DNA of 56,594 bases from Prevotella sp. (lineage in GTDB: Bacteria; Bacteroidota; Bacteroidia; Bacteroidales; Bacteroidaceae). Of this stretch, positions 26,621 through 34,479 are shown piece by piece. The position numbers were made by a program, and so were the translations under genes. The notes under the pieces are model-generated. The model was not told the DNA's origin and made no database searches. It saw nothing but the letters and a program-made list of their open reading frames with translations. The DNA lies in the NCBI GenBank assembly GCA_016291085.1, contig JAEEVW010000024.1, positions 1 to 56,594 on the forward strand, read 5' to 3'. Position 1 is the stretch's first letter; every line of letters starts with the position of its first letter.

Positions 26621-26650
26621 TGTTTCATTCTTTCATTATTTCATTATTTT
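26618..26650 (-). repeat. ATGAA-type tandem tract in the 5' leader of the GH127-type gene
   Basis: Minus strand: four ATGAAA units before and including the start codon. The first three open mini-ORFs of two to three codons whose stops overlap the next ATG (TAATG or AATGA), so the leader is a ladder of overlapping tiny frames. Confidence 0.65.
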
Positions 26651-26655
26651 CTGTG

Positions 26656-26687
26656 CAAAGATAGCGCAAAATTTGGATTTTCACAAA
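26656..26687 (-). promoter_or_regulatory. Promoter of the GH127-type gene
   Basis: Minus strand: TTTG (26687-26684), 20-nt spacer, TATCTTTG (26663-26656). Its -33 box lies in the spacer of the plus-strand promoter that reads the patatin gene. Confidence 0.8.
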
Positions 26688-26703
26688 CTTTTTCGTACCT
26701 TCG
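26672..26703 (+). promoter_or_regulatory. Promoter of the patatin gene
   Basis: TTTG (26672-26675), 20-nt spacer, TACCTTCG (26696-26703). The predicted transcript start is within a few bases of the ATG at 26711. Confidence 0.7.
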
Positions 26704-26710
26704 CAGCCAA

Positions 26711-28873
26711 ATGGTACGAAAAATAATATTATTGTTATTCCTGATGGGGTTTTTGCCAGGTGCCAGCGGCCAAGAGGCAGGGTACAGGAACCACGAGAAG
26801 CCCAAACGGAAAAAGGTGGCAGTGGTGTTGAGTGGCGGCGGTGCCAAGGGTACGGCGCACATTGGTGCACTGAAGGTGCTGGAACGGGCGGGAATACCCA
26901 TCGACATCATCTGTGGCACCAGTATGGGCAGTCTTGTCGGTGGCATCTATGCCTGTGGACACCCTGCCAGCGAGATTGACTCGGTGGTGAGGTCGCTGGA
27001 CTGGTCGTTTGTGCTCTCTGATCGTGAGGAACTGAAGAAGCAGAGCCTGCAAGAGCGTGAGAAACAGAACACCTACGTCATATCAAAGGAACTTCGGTTA
27101 GGTGGAAAGAGGAAAGTGGAAGGCGGAAAGAGGAAAGAGGCAGGAGGCAGGAGCCAGGGTGGCGGATTCATATCGGGCAAGAATGTCAATGCGTTGATAG
27201 CAGCTTTTACGGCTCCCTACCACGACTCCATCGACTTCAACACGCTGCCCATTCCTTTCGCATGTGTGGCAACGGATGTGGTGGACTACTCTGAGCAGGT
27301 GTTCCATAGTGGCATTCTGGGTCAGGCCATGCGCGCCAGCATGTCGATCCCGGGTGTCTTTGCCCCAGTCAGGATGGGCGAACGGGTGCTGGTGGACGGT
27401 GGACTGACGAACAACTTCCCTGTTGACGTGGCGCGAGCCATGGGCGCGGACTATGTCATTGGCGTCGATGTGCAGGAGCCGCTGAGAAAGGCCTCGGACC
27501 TGACAACCACATCGAGCATATTGCTGCAGATTGTTGACCACAACTGTCAGCACAAATACGAGGAGAACGTGGCCATGACCGATATCCATATTCATGTGAA
27601 TACCAAGGGCTACAGCTCGGCCAGTTTCTCGACCGCTGCCGTCGACACGATGATACGACGGGGCGAAGAAGCCACAATGGCATTTTGGGATCAGTTGGTA
27701 GCCCTGAGGAAGGAGCTGAATGTAGAGTGTAGAACGGAGAGTGTAGAGTTTGCTACCGCCACAGAATCAGCTCAACAAGGAAGCGCGGTAGCAAACTCTA
27801 CACTCTACACTCTACACTCAAACGCCACCCCCTACACTCTACACTCAAACGAACCAGACAGCATGGCTTTTTCTTCGCCGATGGTCAATGTTGGTGCGCG
27901 GTTCGACAGCGAGGAGATGGTGGCCCTGCAGGTGAATGCCGAGTTGCCCTTCCACACGAAGATTCCTGCTGGGATGGAGGTAACGCTGCGGTTGGGTAAA
28001 CGACTGATGGGGCAGGTGTTGTGGTCGCTGCGGCCGGTGAGTTTTTTCCAGCCGACGGTGGCGTATACGTTCCGCAACAACGAAATCGACTTCTTCGAAT
28101 ACGGCAACAAGCTTTATAGCATTACCTGCAACCAGCACACGGGCATGCTGAAACTCTTCAATTTCAATGTCCGCAACTTTAACATCAGCATCGGGGCCAA
28201 CTGGGACTACTACGATTTCCATACGGTGCTCTCTGACCATCAGTCCATCCGCGACACGGATCTGGAAACGGAAGATATCGTGGACAAAGGTTTTGTCAAT
28301 TATGAGTTCAAGGCCGACTACAACAGCGAGAACGACTGGCATTTCCCCACACGCGGTGCCAAGTTCCATGCCCGCTTTGCCTATCATACCGACAATTTCA
28401 TCAAGTTGGACAACGAGATTGGCTTGCGCGAATATGCCGCCATGTGGCGCATGGCATTCCCCGTCAGTCGGAAGATTACCATCCAGCCTACGCTGTTTGC
28501 CCGTTTGTTGTTCTACGACGGGGAGACGCCCTTTATGCTGGACAATATGATGGGTGGTGAATGGCAGGGGCACTACATGGCTCAGCAAATGCCCTTTGCG
28601 GGTGTCGGATATGTGGAACTGTCGTGGGAGAAACTGGTGGCAGCGCAACTCCAGGCACAATACAAGCCGTCGTCGAACAGTGTCTTTCTGTTCCGAGTGG
28701 CGGCAGGACAGGATGCTCCCGTTCTTAATGAACTGTTTCGTCACAAAACCATGCTTGGTGCCTCGGCCAGTTACTACCTGAACACGATGTTCGGACCACT
28801 CGGCGGTTCCATTGGATACAGCAACCTGACGAAGAAGTTCTACTACTTCATTAACCTGGGGTTTGTGTTCTGA
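26711..28873 (+). CDS. Patatin-like phospholipase with C-terminal outer-membrane barrel
   Basis: A 720-residue protein. I start it at MVRKIILLLF because this gives a clean signal peptide (to about residue 20); the frame is open 50 codons further back, but that would start inside the opposite gene and its promoter. Patatin domain about 35-310: oxyanion loop SGGGAKG, nucleophile Ser71 in GTSMG and catalytic Asp near 229 in DGGLTNNFP. Residues about 375-720 are a BamA/D15-like beta-barrel ending in NLGFVF, with the terminal Phe of barrel proteins. The layout resembles PlpD-type self-exporting lipases, though a POTRA domain is not clear. Two repeat tracts lie in frame, one in the patatin domain (residues about 134-151) and one in the linker (343-366). 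Confidence 0.85.
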   Translation: MVRKIILLLFLMGFLPGASGQEAGYRNHEKPKRKKVAVVLSGGGAKGTAHIGALKVLERAGIPIDIICGTSMGSLVGGIYACGHPASEIDSVVRSLDWSFVLSDREELKKQSLQEREKQNTYVISKELRLGGKRKVEGGKRKEAGGRSQGGGFISGKNVNALIAAFTAPYHDSIDFNTLPIPFACVATDVVDYSEQVFHSGILGQAMRASMSIPGVFAPVRMGERVLVDGGLTNNFPVDVARAMGADYVIGVDVQEPLRKASDLTTTSSILLQIVDHNCQHKYEENVAMTDIHIHVNTKGYSSASFSTAAVDTMIRRGEEATMAFWDQLVALRKELNVECRTESVEFATATESAQQGSAVANSTLYTLHSNATPYTLHSNEPDSMAFSSPMVNVGARFDSEEMVALQVNAELPFHTKIPAGMEVTLRLGKRLMGQVLWSLRPVSFFQPTVAYTFRNNEIDFFEYGNKLYSITCNQHTGMLKLFNFNVRNFNISIGANWDYYDFHTVLSDHQSIRDTDLETEDIVDKGFVNYEFKADYNSENDWHFPTRGAKFHARFAYHTDNFIKLDNEIGLREYAAMWRMAFPVSRKITIQPTLFARLLFYDGETPFMLDNMMGGEWQGHYMAQQMPFAGVGYVELSWEKLVAAQLQAQYKPSSNSVFLFRVAAGQDAPVLNELFRHKTMLGASASYYLNTMFGPLGGSIGYSNLTKKFYYFINLGFVF
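27110..27163. repeat. In-frame GGAAAGAGG-type tandem tract in the patatin gene
   Basis: Degenerate tandem units GGTGGAAAGAGGAAAGT and GGCAGGAGGCAGGAG encode GGKRKVEGGKRKEAGGRSQG, a basic, low-complexity stretch in an otherwise ordinary patatin domain. Confidence 0.7.
27738..27806. repeat. Perfect 22-bp inverted repeat with tandem tails in the patatin gene
   Basis: Arms at 27738-27759 and 27785-27806 are perfect complements over 22 bp (inner end CTACCGC / GCGGTAG) with a 25-nt gap. Both sides continue into tandem GTGTAGA / TCTACAC units, the right side to about 27849. It is read in frame in the linker between the enzyme and barrel domains. Confidence 0.85.
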
Positions 28874-28876
28874 GTT

Positions 28877-28934
28877 AAGAAGTTAACGAAGTTATCGCTA
28901 CGCTCGAAGTTATCGAAGTTAAAGAAGTTAAAGA
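28877..28934. repeat. GAAGTTA-type tandem tract
   Basis: Degenerate repeats of GAAGTTAAC and GAAGTTATCG directly after the patatin stop codon; same family as the 28-bp tandem at 32500. Confidence 0.75.
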
Positions 28935-28950
28935 AAAATAATATGATTTA

Positions 28951-28982
28951 TTTGCATTTTGCAGACTTTTGTAGTATCTTTG
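28951..28982 (+). promoter_or_regulatory. Promoter of the dCache sensor pair
   Basis: TTTG, 20-nt spacer, TATCTTTG. The predicted start is within about 5 nt of the ATG at 28992. Confidence 0.75.
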
Positions 28983-28991
28983 CAGCGAAAT

Positions 28992-30590
28992 ATGCTGAAA
29001 TGGCCTAAAATAATCTCCAGGACCTTGTCCCTCAGACTGAGTCTCATGGTGGTCCTTGCGGTAGCGGTGCTCCTGTCGGTGTCGCTGGCGGTGATGCTGC
29101 ACTTCTCGCGTCAGGCGCTGAAACACGAGGCCTTGCAGAATGCAGAACAGACGCTGGAGGGTACCGTGCAGCGCGTCGACAACATACTGTTGAGCGTCGA
29201 GCAGTCGGTGGGAAATGTCTATTGGGACATGTTGTCGCATATCGACCAGCCGGAACAGATGGAGGGCTATTGTCGCAGAATCGTAGAGTGCTGCCCGTAT
29301 GTCGCGGGTTGTGCCATTGCCTTCGAACCGGATTTCTATCCCGGTCAGGAGCCGTTTATGGTTTATGTGTACCGCAGGGATGGCATGAAGGACTCGACGA
29401 CTCCGTCGGAATTGGCCGTTACGCACGTTTTCGGCAAACGCCCCTACACAGAACAACAATGGTTTACAACACCTCTGAAAAATGGAAAGGCCCGATGGAT
29501 GGATCCGCTGAAGGGTGTAGAGGTGGACGGCGAGGCCTTGACGACGTTCAGCTTGCCCATTTATGGCAAGGAGGGACGCGTGGTGGGTGTCGTTGCTGCC
29601 GACGTGCCCATCCGGCTGCTGTCGCAGATAATCCTTTCGGCCAAGCCGTCGGCGAACGGATACAGCACCTTGTTAGGAAACAATGGTTCGTACCTGGTGC
29701 ATCCGGATACGAACAAGCTGTTGCACCAGACGGTGTTCACGCAGACGGAGAACGGAACGAACCCCAGCGTGAGAGCTGCCGCTGAGGCTATGGTGGCTGG
29801 CGAGACGGGATATAAGTATTTCACGCTGGACGGCAGCAACTGTTACGTGTTCTATAAACCATTCCAGCGTGCAGAGGTACCAGGTCGGGTGATGGAACGG
29901 CTGGGATGGAGCGTGGGGGTGATCTATCCCGAGGAAGACATCTTTGCAGAATACAACCTGCTGCTCTATTATGTGCTGGCCATTGCCATCGTCGGACTGC
30001 TGTTGTTCTTTATGCACTGTACGATGTTTACCCACCGGCAGCTGCAACCCCTGCAGTTGCTGACACGGTCGGCTAAGCAAATAGCCAGTAGTGTAGGGTG
30101 GAGACAGGAGAATGAGGAATTGGGAATTCGTAATTCTACATCGCAGCGAAGCGAGAATCATTCGTCATTCAACACTCAACATTCAACATTCAAAGAGGAC
30201 GAAATCGGACAGTTGCAGGAATGCTTCCAACAGATGCAACAGTCGCTGGATGCCAACGTCAGCGAACTGAACGGGTTGCTGGCCACCATCGAGGAGCGTG
30301 GCCGTGGACTGCGCAAGGTGTACGGCCAGGCTCAGGAGGCCGACCGCATGAAGACGGCTTTCCTGCACAATATGACCAACCAGATGATGGAGCCGGCCAA
30401 GGCTATTGCAGCCAGTGTAGATCGTCTGGTGATGACCCCCTCCAAACACTCCCCCTCGGGGGAGACGGAAGGGGGTCTCTTGGGGGAGACGGAAACCATC
30501 CGTCAGCAGAGCAAGGCCATCACCGATGTGCTAAACCATTTGTTGGATGCGGCCGATAGTGAGAGTGGAAAGGAGGTGCATAATGGATAA
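28992..30590 (+). CDS. Membrane dCache sensor with degenerate histidine-kinase dimerisation domain
   Basis: A 532-residue protein; the start at MLKWPKI is chosen because upstream codons lie in the promoter. TM1 at about 13-35, a periplasmic dCache-type domain to about 320 (PFMVYVYRRDG, HPDTNKLLHQ), TM2 at about 325-345, then a HAMP-like segment. After a repeat insertion (368-401) comes an H-box-like helix KTAFLHNMTNQMMEPAKAI. Aligned with the next protein (KTTFIQNVTHQIRTPLNII), the phospho-acceptor His is Asn463. The protein ends about 70 residues later with no ATPase domain, so it cannot phosphorylate itself. The last 8 nt overlap the next gene. Probably a sensory pseudokinase partner of the next protein. 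Confidence 0.75.
   Translation: MLKWPKIISRTLSLRLSLMVVLAVAVLLSVSLAVMLHFSRQALKHEALQNAEQTLEGTVQRVDNILLSVEQSVGNVYWDMLSHIDQPEQMEGYCRRIVECCPYVAGCAIAFEPDFYPGQEPFMVYVYRRDGMKDSTTPSELAVTHVFGKRPYTEQQWFTTPLKNGKARWMDPLKGVEVDGEALTTFSLPIYGKEGRVVGVVAADVPIRLLSQIILSAKPSANGYSTLLGNNGSYLVHPDTNKLLHQTVFTQTENGTNPSVRAAAEAMVAGETGYKYFTLDGSNCYVFYKPFQRAEVPGRVMERLGWSVGVIYPEEDIFAEYNLLLYYVLAIAIVGLLLFFMHCTMFTHRQLQPLQLLTRSAKQIASSVGWRQENEELGIRNSTSQRSENHSSFNTQHSTFKEDEIGQLQECFQQMQQSLDANVSELNGLLATIEERGRGLRKVYGQAQEADRMKTAFLHNMTNQMMEPAKAIAASVDRLVMTPSKHSPSGETEGGLLGETETIRQQSKAITDVLNHLLDAADSESGKEVHNG
30095..30194. repeat. In-frame simple-repeat tract in the pseudokinase gene
   Basis: GGAATTGGGAATTCGTAATTC, then CATTCAACACTCAACATTCAACATTCAAA. 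It encodes a Ser/Asn/His-rich stretch (NTQHSTF) between the HAMP-like and H-box-like segments. Confidence 0.65.
30434..30477. repeat. GACCCCC element, 44-bp single-hairpin form (copy A)
   Basis: Bounded by GACCCCC and GGGGGTC with the central palindrome CTCCCCCTCGGGGGAG. It matches copy C (41542-41609) with the first hairpin, exactly 24 nt, missing. It is read in the same frame as C, giving SPSGETEGGL in both proteins. Confidence 0.85.
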
Positions 30591-32514
30591 GCCTCGGAAG
30601 AGCCTTTCCACGAGACTGGCCATGGGTATTCTGGTGGCGGCAATCCCCATCTTCCTGCTGTCGCTGGGTATCCTGTTCTGGCAGTCACGCAACTTCATCC
30701 GCGAGGAGGCAGCAGAGCGTGCCAACAGTGTGCTGAACACGGCACTGCAGCGCGTCAGGACATACATGAACACGGTGGAGACGGCCACCAACAGCAACGA
30801 GTGGCTTGCCACAGAGGACTTCCGACCGGAACGGCTGCTGGAGGTCACCAGTCGTATCCTATGGCTGAACCGGCACGTGCATGGCTGTTCCATTACTGCC
30901 GAACCGGACATGTTCCCGCAGTACGGCCGCTATTTCTCGGCATACTCTGTTCGCCAAAAAATCAAGACGGACGGGCAGCCGGAGCGCGACACGATCACCA
31001 CCGTCCGCGAGGAGGAATACGAATATTTCGATAAGGTGTGGTATAAGACTCCGAAAGAGCTGGACCGGGCATGCTGGGTGGACCCCTTTGACGACTTCAA
31101 CGAAAACACGCTCTACACCACCGAGCGCATAGCATCGTATTGCAAGCCGCTGCGGCTGAGCGACGGGCGGATGGTGGGCGTCATCTCGACAGACCTCGCG
31201 CTCAACGACCTCGCGGCAACCATCGACAGTGTCAGCCAGCCTTATCCTAACGCCTGGTTCATGCTGATAGGAAACGATGGCCACTATTTCATTCATCCAG
31301 ACCCGACGGTGCTTTACAAGAAGACGATATTCAGTTATACGGACCCTCGTGAAAATGCCGACCAAATCGCGTTGGGACACGACATGACGGCAGGTCACGA
31401 GGGACAGATGCGTGTGGTGTTCGACGGAAGCCCCTGCCTGGTGAGCTATCGGCCTGTTCCCGGTACCACGTGGAGTCTCGCACTGGTATGTCCCGAGCGG
31501 GATATTCTGGGCGGATATCATCAGCTGGTGTACATCATCATCGGCCTCATAGTAGTGGGGCTGACGGTCATTCTGTTGCTCTGCCGACGGGCTGTGGCGC
31601 ATGCCATGCGTCCTGTCGGAAAACTGTTGAGTCAGATACGCCTCATCGCCGACGGGCAGTACGAAGTGTTTATTCCACACACCTCGCGCGAGGATGCCGT
31701 CGGACAGCTGCAAAACAGCTTTGCTACCATGCAGGAGTCGCTGAACTTCCATCTGGGCAGCATACGCTATTCCACTGAGGTGGCCCAACAGCGCAATGAG
31801 GAATTGGTACGTGCCACACGGCTCGCAGAGGAAGCCCTCAGACAGAAGACAACGTTCATCCAGAACGTGACGCACCAGATACGCACCCCGCTGAACATCA
31901 TCATGGGCTTTGCACAGGTGTTGCCAGAAAGCCAGGCTCTCCCCAAGGAAGAAATGGCCAGCATCAAGAATATGATGCAACACAACAGCAATACGCTGAC
32001 GCGGTTGGTACAGATGCTGTTCGACAGCTCGGATTTAGGACTTTCTGAGGAGTTGAACAGCCATAAGTACGAGCTCGTGTCGTGCAATCAGGTGGCCCGC
32101 GAAAGCATCCTGTATACGCAAGCGCACTTCCCGGACATCACAGTCAACTTCGAAACGGATGCCGCTGACGACTTCTGCATCTGTACCAACGCACTCTACC
32201 TGATGCGCAGTCTGCGCGAGCTGCTCTACAACTCCGCCAAGTATTCCGACGGACAGCACCTGTCGTGCTGCATCACACATACGGACAGCACGGTGAAGTT
32301 TTGTGTGGAAGATATAGGACCAGGCATTTCTGAGGAGAAGATAGAACAAATGTTCAAACCCTTCGCCAAGATTGACGACTTGACGGAAGGATTGGGCTTG
32401 GGGCTGCCGTTGGCCAAGCAACATGCACAGAGTCTGGGCGGCGACCTCACGCTCGACACCAGCTACACGCAAGGATGCCGCTTTGTGATAGAGCTACCGG
32501 TTAGTAGAAGTTAA
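30583..32514 (+). CDS. dCache sensor histidine kinase
   Basis: A 643-residue inner-membrane kinase; the start at MDKPRKS is supported by a strong AGGAGG six bases upstream, unusual in this phylum. TM1 about 12-32; periplasmic dCache-like domain to about 320 (IGNDGHYFIHPD); TM2 about 320-345; HAMP; H-box NVTHQIRTPLN with His431; HATPase_c with RELLYNSAKYS (N box), VEDIGPGIS (G1) and GLGLGLPLAK (G2). All residues needed for autophosphorylation are present. Paired by an 8-nt overlap with a paralogous sensor that lacks them. No response regulator lies nearby, so the partner is elsewhere. The last codons and stop come from a tandem repeat. Confidence 0.88.
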   Translation: MDKPRKSLSTRLAMGILVAAIPIFLLSLGILFWQSRNFIREEAAERANSVLNTALQRVRTYMNTVETATNSNEWLATEDFRPERLLEVTSRILWLNRHVHGCSITAEPDMFPQYGRYFSAYSVRQKIKTDGQPERDTITTVREEEYEYFDKVWYKTPKELDRACWVDPFDDFNENTLYTTERIASYCKPLRLSDGRMVGVISTDLALNDLAATIDSVSQPYPNAWFMLIGNDGHYFIHPDPTVLYKKTIFSYTDPRENADQIALGHDMTAGHEGQMRVVFDGSPCLVSYRPVPGTTWSLALVCPERDILGGYHQLVYIIIGLIVVGLTVILLLCRRAVAHAMRPVGKLLSQIRLIADGQYEVFIPHTSREDAVGQLQNSFATMQESLNFHLGSIRYSTEVAQQRNEELVRATRLAEEALRQKTTFIQNVTHQIRTPLNIIMGFAQVLPESQALPKEEMASIKNMMQHNSNTLTRLVQMLFDSSDLGLSEELNSHKYELVSCNQVARESILYTQAHFPDITVNFETDAADDFCICTNALYLMRSLRELLYNSAKYSDGQHLSCCITHTDSTVKFCVEDIGPGISEEKIEQMFKPFAKIDDLTEGLGLGLPLAKQHAQSLGGDLTLDTSYTQGCRFVIELPVSRS

Positions 32515-32582
32515 CGAAGTTATCGAAGTTAGTAGAAGTTAACGAAGTTATCGAAGTTAGTAGAAGTTAGCGAAGTATCGAA
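32500..32582. repeat. 28-bp tandem repeat, three copies, spanning a gene boundary
   Basis: Three copies of a 28-bp unit beginning GTTAGTAGAAGTTAACGAAG (the last one base shorter). Copy 1 supplies the end and stop codon of the kinase gene. The third copy runs up to the TTG start of murQ. Confidence 0.85.
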
Positions 32583-32583
32583 G

Positions 32584-33387
32584 TTGAGAAGTCAGGAAAA
32601 AATAACAGAACAGCCATCGCGCTTCGACCATCTGGAGCAGATGTCGGTAGGGGAACTGCTACGGCACATCAACGAGGAAGACCGCGGGGTCGCTGAGGCC
32701 GTCCAGCGCGCCATTCCCCAGGTTGAGGCGTTGGTGACGGCCATCGAACAGCGCATGAAGCGTGGTGGCCGACTGTTCTATATCGGAGCAGGAACCAGTG
32801 GCCGACTGGGTGTGCTCGACGCCAGCGAACTGCCGCCCACCTTTGGCGTGCCTGCCAACAGGGTGATGGGCATCATTGCCGGAGGCGACAAGGCCCTGCG
32901 CAAAGCGGTGGAACGCGCCGAGGATATCACGGAGCAGGGATGGAAAGACCTGTTGCAACACGAGCCGACCGCGAACGACACCGTACTGGGTATTGCCGCC
33001 TCAGGCACGACACCCTATGTCGTCGGTGCCATCCGTCAGGCCCGTCAGAATGGATTGCTCACGGGCTGCATCACCAGCAATCCCAACACCCCGCTGGCCC
33101 AAGCCGCTGACTACGCCATCGAGACCATTGTAGGACCGGAATTCGTAACCGGCTCCAGCAGGATGAAGAGCGGCACGGCACAGAAAATGGTGTTGAACAT
33201 GATTTCCACCACGCTGATGATCCGTCTGGGACGTGTACGGGGCAACCGTATGGTAAAGATGCAGCTGACCAATGCCAAGCTGGTGGACCGCGGTACCCGC
33301 ATGGTTCAGGAAATCCTTGGCGTGGACTACGAAGAGGCCCGTCAGCGCCTGTTACAGGCCGGTAGCGTGGAGGATGCATGTGTATGA
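32584..33387 (+). CDS. murQ: N-acetylmuramic acid 6-phosphate etherase
   Basis: Cleaves the lactyl ether of MurNAc-6-phosphate to GlcNAc-6-phosphate and D-lactate in peptidoglycan recycling (cytoplasm). 267 residues, a SIS-fold sugar-phosphate enzyme: ITEQ..SRFDHLEQMSVGELL at the N-terminus, IGAGTSGRLGVLDASELPPTF carrying the catalytic Glu, then IAASGTTPYV and TGSSRMKSGTAQKMVLNMIST. No ATG fits; TTG directly after the tandem repeat is the only start that preserves the family's N-terminus, so the repeat may have replaced the original start region. The stop overlaps the start of pgeF. Confidence 0.92.
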   Translation: MRSQEKITEQPSRFDHLEQMSVGELLRHINEEDRGVAEAVQRAIPQVEALVTAIEQRMKRGGRLFYIGAGTSGRLGVLDASELPPTFGVPANRVMGIIAGGDKALRKAVERAEDITEQGWKDLLQHEPTANDTVLGIAASGTTPYVVGAIRQARQNGLLTGCITSNPNTPLAQAADYAIETIVGPEFVTGSSRMKSGTAQKMVLNMISTTLMIRLGRVRGNRMVKMQLTNAKLVDRGTRMVQEILGVDYEEARQRLLQAGSVEDACV

Positions 33388-34220
33388 TACAGCAACCGCA
33401 ACTCGATTATTACGACATGGGAGCTGGTGTAGTGGCTTTCAGCAGCACGCGGCATGGAGGATGCAGCACGGGCAACTATGCTTCGTTCAATATCAACAGC
33501 TATTGTGGTGACAACGACGACCACATCCGCCAAAACCGTAAGGCGCTATGCCTGTTGCTGGGCATCACCGACGACCAGCTCGTCATACCTCATCAGGTAC
33601 ATCTTACCAAGGTGGCTAAAATCGACGAGCACTTCATGGCCCTGACCACCACAGAACGACAGCAAGCACTTGAGGGCGTCGATGCGCTGATGACCAATCT
33701 TCGTGGCGTGTGCATCGGTGTGTCCACAGCCGACTGCATCCCAGTGTTGCTTTACGACCGCGTTCACCATGCTGTCTGTGCCATCCATGCCGGCTGGCGA
33801 GGCACCGTCCAGCGCATCGTCCAGAAAGCCGTCGGTGCCATGACAACAGCATACGGCACACACCCTCAGCAACTCGTCGCACAGATAGGGCCTGGCATTC
33901 ATCTCGACAGCTTCGAAGTGGGCGACGAGGTCTACGAATCCTTCGCCCAAGCGGGGTTCGACATGGAAGCTATTTCAAAAAAGTACTCTCCGTTTGACAG
34001 CGGTAGCAAATTATTCACTTTTCACTCTTCACTTTTCACTTCAAAGTGGCACATCGACTTGCCCGAGTGCAACCGATTGCAGCTCATCGCTGCCGGTCTG
34101 TCGCCACAATCTGTCAATGTCTCTCCTGTCTGCACCTTCCAGCAAGCCGCCGACTATTTCTCCGCACGTCGCCTGGGCATCAACTCCGGCCGCATCTTCA
34201 CAGCGATAAGCCTCGCGTGA
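33378..34220 (+). CDS. pgeF: Peptidoglycan editing factor / laccase-domain protein
   Basis: Multicopper-oxidase-fold YfiH/PgeF family protein, linked in E. coli to keeping peptidoglycan precursors correct; homologues also act on purine nucleosides. Seen here: FSSTRHGGCSTGNYASFN, HQVH, ADC and HAGWRGTV, the conserved metal-site residues. Start at the first ATG (about 280 residues); a second ATG six bases on forms an ATGA overlap with the murQ stop and is equally likely. Residues about 208-222 are an in-frame simple-repeat insertion. The murQ-pgeF pair makes a peptidoglycan-recycling unit, closed by the terminator downstream. Confidence 0.9.
   Translation: MCMIQQPQLDYYDMGAGVVAFSSTRHGGCSTGNYASFNINSYCGDNDDHIRQNRKALCLLLGITDDQLVIPHQVHLTKVAKIDEHFMALTTTERQQALEGVDALMTNLRGVCIGVSTADCIPVLLYDRVHHAVCAIHAGWRGTVQRIVQKAVGAMTTAYGTHPQQLVAQIGPGIHLDSFEVGDEVYESFAQAGFDMEAISKKYSPFDSGSKLFTFHSSLFTSKWHIDLPECNRLQLIAAGLSPQSVNVSPVCTFQQAADYFSARRLGINSGRIFTAISLA
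34000..34041. repeat. In-frame TTCACTT tract in pgeF
   Basis: GCGGTAGCAAA followed by TTATTCACTTTTCACTCTTC and more of the same. The same GCGGTAGCAAA leader stands before a different tandem tract in the patatin gene (27785), suggesting a shared element head. Confidence 0.7.
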
Positions 34221-34237
34221 CAATGAATAACCCAAGA

Positions 34238-34264
34238 AAGGAGCGGAAAAAAAATCCGCTCCTT
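34238..34264 (+). terminator. Terminator after pgeF
   Basis: AAGGAGCGGA / TCCGCTCCTT, a perfect 10-bp stem with an A-rich loop, 18 nt after the stop. The following 215 bp up to the convergent gene hold nothing I can name. Confidence 0.8.
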
Positions 34265-34479
34265 GTCTTAGGGGTGATTGTGATTAGGATGCAACAGGGG
34301 TTTTGTCTTTGAGGAATGTTTTTTGTTACTTGTCTCCCCCCAAAAAGCCTACAAGATACCCCTCAATGAGGGAGAAGCCGTGTTGCTAAAAAACGGGGAG
34401 AATGGGGCATGATTTATTTGCAAAATTAGGTCGGAAAATAGGGTGCGAAAAAGGTGGAATGATACACAGCCGGTGCTCG

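Noticed and set aside
26561..26710. A 50-codon N-terminal extension of the patatin gene
   Set aside because: It would start inside the opposite GH127-type gene and run through both promoters; the ATG at 26711 gives a proper signal peptide.
27845..28744. A 299-codon minus-strand frame opposite the barrel half of the patatin protein
   Set aside because: Antisense to a conserved outer-membrane barrel; no motif, promoter or terminator of its own.
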